From positions 1 through 42,923 of the forward strand of contig JAEETL010000022.1 of the NCBI GenBank assembly GCA_016290325.1: a stretch of 42,923 nt of DNA, in the 5' to 3' direction. The notes beneath the pieces were generated by a model that saw nothing but the letters and a program-made list of their open reading frames with translations, made no database searches and was not told where the DNA came from. The stretch comes from Muribaculaceae bacterium. Lineage in GTDB: Bacteria; Bacteroidota; Bacteroidia; Bacteroidales; Muribaculaceae. Shown here piece by piece: positions 1-6,278 of the stretch. Both the position numbers and the translations under genes were made by a program. The stretch's first letter is position 1. Each line of letters opens with the position of its first letter.

Positions 1-209
1 TCCAGTCCGATAGGGCCGACGTATTTCTCGCCGTCCAGCGACTCGCCAAACTCCATCTGAATCAGATCGGTGTACATATCAAGCCAGAAGGTATTGGGTT
101 CAACGCCATAGCTGATGCCCACTTCGTGACGGGTTTCTTCCTGTGCTTGTGCAGGAACGCACAAAATTGCACTCACGGCCAACGCGGTCATTAAAAAGAA
201 AGTTTTCAT
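1..209 (-). CDS. secreted protein, probable outer-membrane beta-barrel (N-terminal part only)
   Basis: Partial gene; only the first 69 codons are inside the window and the rest lies to the left. It starts at the ATG read from 209. The first 21 or so residues are a clear signal peptide (short basic start, hydrophobic core, ending Ala-Gln-Ala-Gln), so the product is exported. The following residues contain an alternating pattern (HEVGISYGVEP, then FWLDMYTDLI) that resembles the first strands of Bacteroidetes outer-membrane beta-barrel proteins, but too little is present to name a family. It has its own promoter at 251-279, which overlaps the 3' end of the upstream dihydrouridine synthase gene. 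Export is well supported; the barrel assignment is a guess. Confidence 0.7.
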   Translation of the reverse strand, partial: MKTFFLMTALAVSAILCVPAQAQEETRHEVGISYGVEPNTFWLDMYTDLIQMEFGESLDGEKYVGPIGL

Positions 210-250
210 AAGTAAAAATGTGTTTTAAACTTTAAACTGAATTGAGGGTG

Positions 251-279
251 CAAAGATACATGTTTTTTGGATTAAACAA
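251..279 (-). promoter_or_regulatory. Bacteroidetes promoter for the gene at 1-209
   Basis: On the minus strand a -7 box TATCTTTG (258-251) is preceded by TTG (279-277) with an 18-base spacer. It sits about 42 bases before the start codon and overlaps the last codons of the dihydrouridine synthase gene. Confidence 0.65.
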
Positions 280-1243
280 GTAAATTTTGGCTATCTTCCT
301 TTGGTTTGGCGGTCAAGGCGTTCTCGACATCGGCCAGGGCCGCAGCTGCGGCCTTCTCGTATTGTTCAAGAGTGCGGGACTTGCGGATGGCCTTGAACAA
401 TTTATGCTCTGTGCCAGGGAGGAACGTCTGCCAGATGTCCTGCAGGTGGCGAACCAGTTGGGCCTCGCCACCATTGAGTTGGGCGGTGTAGCCCTCGACC
501 AGCAGGTCATGGAAGCGGCGGTAATCGTCGGGCGTGGCGTTGGGTGCGAACATGCCCGGGTTGGCGGCAAGACCGCTGCCCACCATCACGGCGGCAAGGG
601 TGGGGTAGCGCTGGATGATATTCTCAATGTCCTCGACTGAGCGCATGCTGCCGTTATACACTACGGGCCACGTTGAGGCGGCAAATAGTGCCTCGAACTG
701 CTCCATGTCCAGTTCGCCCTTGTATTGCTGTTTCCCTATGCGCGGATGCACCGCGATGTGGCAGGGTTTCAAGATGTCCATCAGCGGCAGGATATCGCGC
801 CACTGGTCGTTGCGGTCCCATCCCAAGCGCATTTTCACCGAGTAGGTCACGCCATCGACGGCTGCCAGCGCCTCAAACAACGCTTTAACAAGGTCGGGAT
901 AGGCCAGCATGCCCGAGCCTTTGCGGTGCAACGCGATGGGCGGGAAGGGGCAGCCCAGGTTGATGTCAACGCGGCTATAACCCATGTTCTTGAGGGCAGC
1001 GACCATCATCAGGGCATGGTCGGGTTGGCAAGCGAGAATCTGGGGAATGAGCGTGATATCCGCGTTGCGCTCTGGATCCACGTCACGCAGGTCCTTGCGC
1101 CTGACCTCACCATGCTCCACGCGCATGAAAGGGGCATAGTAAGCATCCACGCCGCCAAACACCTCGTGCTGCGCCGTGCGCCACACGTTGTCGGTCACTC
1201 CCTGCAGCGGTGCAGCCAGCAGTTGTATCTTGTTGTCTTTCAT
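272..1243 (-). CDS. tRNA-dihydrouridine synthase (Dus family)
   Basis: A 323-residue flavoenzyme of the Dus family, which reduces uridines in the tRNA D-loop using NADPH and FMN. The sequence shows the family N-terminus (AAPLQGVTDNVWR, with the usual M replaced by L), the catalytic-cysteine motif NLGCPFPP near residue 97, the VKMRLGW segment and the phosphate-binding loop VYNGSMRSVEDI followed by VMVGSGLAANPGMF. Length fits the family. Its ATG lies one base after the stop of the upstream sialidase-like gene (TGA-G-ATG), so the two are almost certainly translated from one message and perhaps coupled. Which Dus subclass (A, B or C) this is cannot be decided by eye. Confidence 0.93.
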   Translation of the reverse strand: MKDNKIQLLAAPLQGVTDNVWRTAQHEVFGGVDAYYAPFMRVEHGEVRRKDLRDVDPERNADITLIPQILACQPDHALMMVAALKNMGYSRVDINLGCPFPPIALHRKGSGMLAYPDLVKALFEALAAVDGVTYSVKMRLGWDRNDQWRDILPLMDILKPCHIAVHPRIGKQQYKGELDMEQFEALFAASTWPVVYNGSMRSVEDIENIIQRYPTLAAVMVGSGLAANPGMFAPNATPDDYRRFHDLLVEGYTAQLNGGEAQLVRHLQDIWQTFLPGTEHKLFKAIRKSRTLEQYEKAAAAALADVENALTAKPKEDSQNLLV

Positions 1244-1244
1244 C

Positions 1245-2615
1245 TCAATTATTGTTTAGGGGGAGGTACCTCCCATCGGTTATCGTTTTGATGGCTAATC
1301 GCTTGTACACGATATCATAGGCGCTCGTGCTGCCCTCGTTGTCGTTGCAGTCCTCGAGCAGGAACGCGATGTCGCCATCGGTGGTGGAAATCATGGTAGA
1401 GTAGGCTGAGTAATTCTCAGTCACTTGATAGCTTTGCCAGCCCCAAGTGAAGTCGAGCGGCTCGTCATAGTCCTCGGCGTTAAGCAACGCCTTGTAGTAG
1501 ATGGTCACTCGCTGGCGGCCGGGACCTCGAGGTACCGATTGCAAAGCCAGATGCATGGGGCGCTGGTCGCTGGTGCGGATTACCGGCACGATGAGCAGTT
1601 CGCCGTTGCAGGAGCAGTTCTCGCTGTAGGTGCCCGATTGGGGATCGTTGCTCACGGCCATCTCTCCCCATGAGCCAGTGGTGTAATCATAGATGTTGAA
1701 CAGCCTGCCGCTGGTGGCCGTCTGCTTGGAACGGCAACTGAGCAGTACATTGCCGTTAGGCAGTTCCTCGACCTTGGCCTCGTCGCCAAATGGGGTTATC
1801 GTCGGTCTTGCGGCGGGGCCGCCCAGGGCCTGCCATGTATTGCCAAAGTCGTCGCTGTAGAGTACCATGCAGCCAACGCCCATCGGACCATCGACGGCCG
1901 AGTAAATGCGGTAATAATCGCCCTGCTTGATGCGGCTGCTCTGGCAGATGCGTCCGCTGGAGAAGAACAGCGCGTTCACCTCGGGGTAGTCAGCAAAGAT
2001 GCCATAGATGTCGTTGGTCACCTCGCTGCCAGTCCAGGTCGTGCCGTCCTCACTCGTGTAACGTCCCACGAGCAACGGATTGGTCAGCGTTGAGGCCAGG
2101 AAACCCTGCTTTCCCGATGCGCACATGATGAGCAGTTTTCCCGTCTCGCGGTCCACGACAGCGGCCGCATCACCATGGCTGTTGTCAAAGCCCTGGCGCC
2201 GCTGGTTACCGTCGGCAATCATCATGGTGGAGCCCCATGTCTTGCCGTTATCCTCGCTAATCTTGCCCACAATGTCGATTCCCTGGTTACTGCCGATGTC
2301 ATAGTCGCTGTTGTGCCTGTCGTCGGCAATGGCGAGCAGTTTACCGTCCAACAGTTGAACGATGGCGGGGATGCGGTAATAGTGGCGAACAGCGAGGTCG
2401 GTGTTGAACACCGTTTCGACGATGGTATCGTTAGTAGGATTATCGGGCGGTGGCGTGGGTGTTGATCCATCCAGAATGACATTGATGACCTCGTTTACGT
2501 CGGCAATGTTCACCTCACCATCCCCGTTCACATCGCCGTAGATGCCATGGGCACTGGCCACCTGTGATAATAGTGTCACCAGCAATAATGCGCTTGATAG
2601 TAGATATTTCTTCAT
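1245..2615 (-). CDS. secreted sialidase-like (BNR/Asp-box) enzyme with N-terminal dockerin-like segment
   Basis: A 456-residue exported protein. An in-frame extension to 2693 exists, but the ATG at 2615 is preferred because it begins a signal peptide (MKKYLLSSALLLVTLL, cleavage near residue 22) and lies downstream of a promoter at 2660. Residues about 26-48 (GDVNGDGEVNIADVNEVI) match one EF-hand-like half of a type I dockerin; a Pro-rich linker follows. The rest is a six-bladed propeller: a YRIP motif near residue 78 supplies an arginine of the sialidase triad, and Asp boxes appear as SEDNGKTW, TSEDGTTW and SDDFGNTW. EELPNGNVLLSCRSK fits the conserved Glu and second Arg region. Likely releases terminal sialic acids from glycoconjugates; other exo-glycosidase or lyase activities on a related fold are possible. 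Confidence 0.85.
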   Translation of the reverse strand: MKKYLLSSALLLVTLLSQVASAHGIYGDVNGDGEVNIADVNEVINVILDGSTPTPPPDNPTNDTIVETVFNTDLAVRHYYRIPAIVQLLDGKLLAIADDRHNSDYDIGSNQGIDIVGKISEDNGKTWGSTMMIADGNQRRQGFDNSHGDAAAVVDRETGKLLIMCASGKQGFLASTLTNPLLVGRYTSEDGTTWTGSEVTNDIYGIFADYPEVNALFFSSGRICQSSRIKQGDYYRIYSAVDGPMGVGCMVLYSDDFGNTWQALGGPAARPTITPFGDEAKVEELPNGNVLLSCRSKQTATSGRLFNIYDYTTGSWGEMAVSNDPQSGTYSENCSCNGELLIVPVIRTSDQRPMHLALQSVPRGPGRQRVTIYYKALLNAEDYDEPLDFTWGWQSYQVTENYSAYSTMISTTDGDIAFLLEDCNDNEGSTSAYDIVYKRLAIKTITDGRYLPLNNN

Positions 2616-2659
2616 GTTGCTCAAGTCTAACGTCATGGAAAAGCTTATGTCATGTTGTG

Positions 2660-2667
2660 CAAAGATA
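2660..2667 (-). promoter_or_regulatory. -7 box upstream of the sialidase-like gene
   Basis: Minus-strand TATCTTTG at 2667-2660, matching TAnnTTTG, about 45 bases before the chosen start at 2615. I could not find a well spaced -33 TTTG, so this is weaker than the other promoters. It supports the 2615 start because the upstream extension to 2693 would begin before transcription does. Confidence 0.5.
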
Positions 2668-2754
2668 CGTTTTTTCCATGAGATGGCTTGCATTTCTTGG
2701 CAATAATCATAAAAGAGTAAAAAAGTGCGTTTTTAACAATAATTTATTCAGATA

Positions 2755-2787
2755 TTTGTATATATCGGGAATGTGTCAGTATATTTG
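2755..2787 (+). promoter_or_regulatory. promoter of trkA-trkH
   Basis: TTTG at 2755-2758, a 21-base spacer, then TATATTTG at 2780-2787. This is an essentially perfect Bacteroidetes sigma-ABfr type promoter. Transcription would start near 2795, which rules out the GTG start at 2773 and fixes the trkA start at 2815. Confidence 0.85.
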
Positions 2788-2814
2788 CGCCCAAAACTAA
2801 CCCTTATAGTCTGT

Positions 2815-4161
2815 ATGAAAGTCATTATCGTCGGCGCCGATGCAATAGGTGCTCATTTGGCTGAATTATTCTCCAAAATTAAGCAGAATATCGTCATCAT
2901 CGATGAGGATGAGTCGAAATTGGAAAGCATATCGTCCCATTGTGATTTGTTGACAATCAAGTCATCGTCTAACACACCCATCCAGTCGTTCAGGGATGCT
3001 GGGGTAAAGAATGCCGACCTGTTCATTTCGGTGACAAGGGATGAGAACCTGAACCTGAGCTTGAGTGTGCTGGCTAAGTCGATGGGTGCCAAACAAACCA
3101 TCGCGCGGGTTGAGAACGACGAGTTTACCGATCCATTTATCATCGAGGCCTTTTACCGTGCTGGCGTTACGTCCATCATTTATCCAGATGATCTGGCGGC
3201 TAGGGACATCATTGCTGGCCTTGACGTTTCGTGGGTGAGCCAGTGCTGGGATGTCCATGGAGGCGCGCTCACGATGCTTGGCCTGAAGGTGGATGACAGG
3301 TGTGAGATACTCAACAGGCCGCTTAAGGAGGTGTGTGGACCAGACACCCCTTATCATGTGCTGGCCATCAAGCGTGGCGGTTCAACGATTATACCCACCG
3401 GAAATGACATGTTGCTCGACAAGGACTATGTCTACTTCATGACGACCCGTGATTACATTCCTGCCATGAAGTCAATTGTCGGCAAGGAAGACCACCATGA
3501 GGTGAAACATGTCATCATTGTCGGTGGAGGAAAAACGGCTGCCCGTGTGGTGAACAGGTTACCCCGTGGGATGAAAGCCAAAATCTTTGAGACCAGTACA
3601 GCGCGATGTGAGGAGCTGAATGCAATCATCGACACCAACCGGGTGATGGTCATCAATGCTGATGGCCGCTCGGTGGCCAACCTGCTCGAGGAAAACATCA
3701 AGAAAGCACAGGCGTTTGTTGCACTAACGGGCAATGCCGAGGCCAACATCTTGGCCTGCATGACAGCACAAGAACTGGGTGTGGGCAAGACCATCGCGAT
3801 GATTGAGAATATGGATTACATGAACATTGCCGGCAATGCCGATATCGGCACGGTCATCAACAAGCAAGCCTTGACGGCGAGCTATATTTACCAGTTGATG
3901 TTAAATGGTGACGTGCGCAATATCCGCAACCTGCTGGTGGTGAATGCTGATGTTGCCGAGTTTCACGCCCATGAAGGCTCGCGCATCACTACCAACCGGG
4001 TGCGGGAACTCGCTTTGCCGCCAACCATCGAGTTGGGTGGACTGGTGCGTAATGGAAAGGGCATGCTGGTCAACGGTAACACTCAAATCATGCCTGGCGA
4101 TAATGTGGTGGTCTTTTGCCAGGATACCAACATCAGCCAGATTGAGAAGTACTTTATTTGA
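2815..4161 (+). CDS. trkA: Trk potassium uptake regulatory subunit TrkA
   Basis: A 448-residue cytoplasmic gating subunit of the Trk/Ktr potassium channel. It holds two copies of the RCK unit. The first Rossmann NAD/nucleotide-binding fold begins at residue 3 (VIIVGADAIGAHLAE) with the acidic residue ending strand 2 (VIIDEDE), the second at about residue 232 (HVIIVGGGKTAARVV); each is followed by a TrkA_C-like domain ending in a proline-Gly-Asp turn (PGDNVVVFC). A longer reading from a GTG at 2773 would place the start codon inside the promoter. TrkH follows after three bases, so the pair forms a two-gene operon encoding a complete uptake system. Confidence 0.95.
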   Translation: MKVIIVGADAIGAHLAELFSKIKQNIVIIDEDESKLESISSHCDLLTIKSSSNTPIQSFRDAGVKNADLFISVTRDENLNLSLSVLAKSMGAKQTIARVENDEFTDPFIIEAFYRAGVTSIIYPDDLAARDIIAGLDVSWVSQCWDVHGGALTMLGLKVDDRCEILNRPLKEVCGPDTPYHVLAIKRGGSTIIPTGNDMLLDKDYVYFMTTRDYIPAMKSIVGKEDHHEVKHVIIVGGGKTAARVVNRLPRGMKAKIFETSTARCEELNAIIDTNRVMVINADGRSVANLLEENIKKAQAFVALTGNAEANILACMTAQELGVGKTIAMIENMDYMNIAGNADIGTVINKQALTASYIYQLMLNGDVRNIRNLLVVNADVAEFHAHEGSRITTNRVRELALPPTIELGGLVRNGKGMLVNGNTQIMPGDNVVVFCQDTNISQIEKYFI

Positions 4162-4164
4162 GCC

Positions 4165-5622
4165 ATGATAAATACTAAGCTTATATCTAAGATATTAGGT
4201 GCCTTGTTAAACATCGAGGCAGCATTCATGACGGTGTGCCTGATAGTGTCGTTGTGCTATCGTGAGGACGACATGGGGCCACTGGCCGCCACATTAGGAA
4301 TGACAGTGGTGGCGGCATTGTCATTGAGGCTGTTGGGGCGCGGGGCCTCCAATTCCTTGAGCCGAAGGGATGCCTATCTGCTGGTGACGCTTGTCTGGAT
4401 TGCTTTTGCCGCCTTTGGCTCGTTGCCGTTCCTTTTTGGAGGCTATATCCCTCATGTGGCGGACGCATTTTTTGAAACGATGTCGGGCTTGACGACGACA
4501 GGAGCCACGACCATCGACCACGTGGAGGGCATGCCGCATGGCGTGCTGCTGTGGCGCTCGTTAACTCAATGGATAGGTGGCTTGGGTATCGTGTTTTTCA
4601 CCATCGCTATCCTGCCGTCCTTTGTAGGCGGGTCAATTAAGATTTTTGCTGCCGAGGCCACTGGCCCCGTCCAGTCCAAGCTGCAGCCGCGCCTCACGAT
4701 GAGTGCCAAGGCGTTATGGGGTGTCTATATTCTGCTCACGGCGGTTTGTGCGCTATGCTTTTTCCTGTTTGGCATGGATGGGTTTGATGCCGTCAATTAT
4801 GCTATGACGATAACTGCGACAGGCGGTTTCGCGACTCATGATGCCAGCACAGGCTACTTCAACAATGCCGCCATCGACTACACGGCCATCGTGTTCATGT
4901 TCGTGTCGGGCGTTAGCTTTGCCATGCTCTATGCCGCGATGTTCAAGGGCCGCATCAAGCATCTGCTCAAGAATGCCGAGTTTCGTTTTTATTCGTTGCT
5001 CACATTGGTATCAACAGTTATCATTGCGTTATTCCTGTTACGCTATAACGACTATAGCGTGAGCGACGCAATCAGGTACTCATTGTTCCAGGTCGTGTCT
5101 TTTCTTACAACGACAGGCATGTTTAACGAGGATGCCGCCCAGTGGCATCACATTACTTGGGTGGTGCTTTGCGTATGCATGTTCTTTGGTGGTTGTGCTG
5201 GCAGCACGGCGGGCGGATTCAAGTGTGCCCGTGGTGTCATTGCCTTGAAAATCCTGCGCAACGAGCTGCTTCATCGCCTTCATCCTAAAGCCATTTTACC
5301 GGTAAAGGTCAATGACACATCAATCAACTCATCGGGCCAGATAACTTTGATCGCTTTTCTCATGGCTTATTTTGTGCTGTGTTTTATCGCCTATTTCATC
5401 ATGATTCTTGTGGGCGTTGACAGCACCAACTCGTTTACTATAGCCTTGAGCTGCGCCAGCAATGTGGGGCCGACGTTGGGCTTGGAGATTGGACCGACGA
5501 TGTCATGGAGCATATTGCCTGCATTTATCAAGTGGATCCTGTCGGCGCTCATGCTCATGGGACGACTTGAGATTTTCACCGTGCTGGTGATTTTTACCTC
5601 AGAATTTTGGAAGAATAATTGA
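4165..5622 (+). CDS. trkH: Trk/Ktr potassium channel membrane subunit TrkH
   Basis: A 485-residue integral membrane protein with about ten hydrophobic segments. It is the ion-conducting subunit that pairs with TrkA. Four selectivity-filter loops can be seen, each ending in a conserved glycine: SGLTTTGATT, TITATGGFATHD, SFLTTTGMFNED and SCASNVGPTLG. The intramembrane gating stretch GGCAGSTAGGFK precedes the last helices. The ATG lies three bases after the trkA stop, so translation is likely coupled. Length and motifs are typical and nothing looks broken. Confidence 0.95.
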   Translation: MINTKLISKILGALLNIEAAFMTVCLIVSLCYREDDMGPLAATLGMTVVAALSLRLLGRGASNSLSRRDAYLLVTLVWIAFAAFGSLPFLFGGYIPHVADAFFETMSGLTTTGATTIDHVEGMPHGVLLWRSLTQWIGGLGIVFFTIAILPSFVGGSIKIFAAEATGPVQSKLQPRLTMSAKALWGVYILLTAVCALCFFLFGMDGFDAVNYAMTITATGGFATHDASTGYFNNAAIDYTAIVFMFVSGVSFAMLYAAMFKGRIKHLLKNAEFRFYSLLTLVSTVIIALFLLRYNDYSVSDAIRYSLFQVVSFLTTTGMFNEDAAQWHHITWVVLCVCMFFGGCAGSTAGGFKCARGVIALKILRNELLHRLHPKAILPVKVNDTSINSSGQITLIAFLMAYFVLCFIAYFIMILVGVDSTNSFTIALSCASNVGPTLGLEIGPTMSWSILPAFIKWILSALMLMGRLEIFTVLVIFTSEFWKNN

Positions 5623-5649
5623 GTCGAGAAAAACTTTTTTGCAAAAAAA

Positions 5650-5681
5650 TTTGGTGGGTTGGGGAAATGGCTGTACCTTTG
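5650..5681 (+). promoter_or_regulatory. promoter of the tRNA gene
   Basis: TTTG at 5650-5653, a 20-base spacer and TACCTTTG at 5674-5681, about 21 bases before the mature 5' end of the tRNA. An AT palindrome (TTTTTTGCAAAAAA, 5635-5648) sits just upstream and could act as an upstream activating element. Confidence 0.8.
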
Positions 5682-5701
5682 CAGTCGCTTTTGAGCAAGA
5701 T

Positions 5702-5775
5702 GGCGGGATAGCTCAGTTGGTTAGAGCGTCGGATTCATAACCCGGAGGTCCTGAGTTCAATTCTCAGTCCCGCTA
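5702..5775 (+). tRNA. tRNA with CAU anticodon (elongator Met, or Ile2)
   Basis: A complete cloverleaf is visible: acceptor stem GGCGGGA/TCCCGCT (first pair G-U), D stem GCTC/GAGC with loop AGTTGGTTA, anticodon loop TTCATAA with CAT at 5736-5738, T stem CTGAG/CTCAG with loop TTCAATT, discriminator A at 5775. CCA is not encoded. The base of the anticodon stem next to the loop pairs A5733 with C5741, a mismatch. CAU tRNAs read Met, or AUA Ile when lysidine-modified by TilS; the initiator is excluded because the G-C run typical of initiators is absent from the anticodon stem. Met versus Ile cannot be settled here. Confidence 0.93.
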
Positions 5776-5777
5776 CA

Positions 5778-5810
5778 TTCAAGGGGTCGCACGATGTGCG
5801 GCCCCTTGAA
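5778..5810 (+). terminator. hairpin terminator after the tRNA
   Basis: A 15-base-pair stem (5778-5792 with 5796-5810, one G-U pair) closed by a three-base loop GAT, two bases after the tRNA. In place of a plain T-run it is followed immediately by the 7-base TTTAGAG array. Confidence 0.75.
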
Positions 5811-5811
5811 G

Positions 5812-5839
5812 TTTAGAGTTTAGAATTTAGAGTTTAGTG
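5812..5839 (+). repeat. 7-base tandem array, TTTAGAG type, four units
   Basis: Four units in perfect register: TTTAGAG, TTTAGAA, TTTAGAG, TTTAGTG. The array follows the tRNA terminator directly and precedes the four-helix-bundle gene by 21 bases. An inverted copy lies on the far side of that gene at 6214-6241. Confidence 0.85.
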
Positions 5840-5860
5840 ATTCAGTGAATTTTAAAAGAA

Positions 5861-6226
5861 ATGGAGATATACCAGTTTGAAAGACTAGTGGCATGGCAAA
5901 AAGCTAAAGAATTGGTGATAGCTATTTATCAACTTGTTAAGAATTTTCCTCAATATGAGCAGTTTGCTCTTTGCAGCCAATTGAGAAGAGCTGCGATCTC
6001 CGTGCCTTCAAATATTGCGGAAGGAGCAGGACGTATTTCAGTGAAAGAGAAAATCCATTTTTTAGAAATATCCTATGGCTCACTGATGGAAGCTTATTGC
6101 CAATTACAAATTGCGGCAGAGCTTTGTTATATCTCTGCCGATGATTTAAAGGAGATTAAGCCTCTTTTCTTTGAAACTTCTCGTTTAATCAGTGGTTTGC
6201 GCAATAGCTATATCTCTAAACTCTAA
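5861..6226 (+). CDS. four-helix bundle protein (23S rRNA intervening-sequence / S23 family)
   Basis: A 121-residue all-helical protein matching the small family first found inside 23S rRNA intervening sequences: FERLVAWQKAKELVIAIYQL at the N-terminus, SQLRRAAISVPSNIAEGAGR in the middle, and a closing helix with LISGLRNS. Members form pentameric bundles; no biochemical role is established. The gene is visibly more AT-rich than its neighbours, has no recognisable promoter between the tRNA terminator and its start, and is bracketed by inverted TTTAGAG arrays. It is not in an rRNA gene here. These features suggest acquisition as a small cassette, which is inference. Confidence 0.9.
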   Translation: MEIYQFERLVAWQKAKELVIAIYQLVKNFPQYEQFALCSQLRRAAISVPSNIAEGAGRISVKEKIHFLEISYGSLMEAYCQLQIAAELCYISADDLKEIKPLFFETSRLISGLRNSYISKL

Positions 6227-6241
6227 ACCATAAACTCTAAA
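6214..6241 (-). repeat. 7-base tandem array, inverted TTTAGAG type, four units
   Basis: On the plus strand the units are CTCTAAA, CTCTAAA, CCATAAA, CTCTAAA in exact register; the first two include the final codons and the stop of the four-helix gene. On the minus strand the array follows the 6244-6278 hairpin, mirroring the arrangement after the tRNA. Confidence 0.85.
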
Positions 6242-6243
6242 CT

Positions 6244-6278
6244 TGTACATGTAAAATGCTGTGCATTTTACATGTACA
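6244..6278. terminator. perfect 16-bp hairpin between convergent genes
   Basis: TGTACATGTAAAATGC (6244-6259) pairs perfectly with 6263-6278 around a three-base loop TGT, with GTTTTTGG following on the plus strand. It can serve as a terminator in both directions. The TAA stop of the DUF4954 gene (6270-6268) lies inside the right arm. Confidence 0.8.

Noticed and set aside
2616-2693. Upstream extension of the sialidase-like gene (and similar extensions of trkA, DUF4954, PASTA, esterase, coiled-coil, small DNA-binding and DUF4381-like genes)
   Set aside because: In each case the extension begins upstream of or within a promoter box, or uses TTG/GTG before a clear signal peptide or family N-terminus, so the internal ATG was used.
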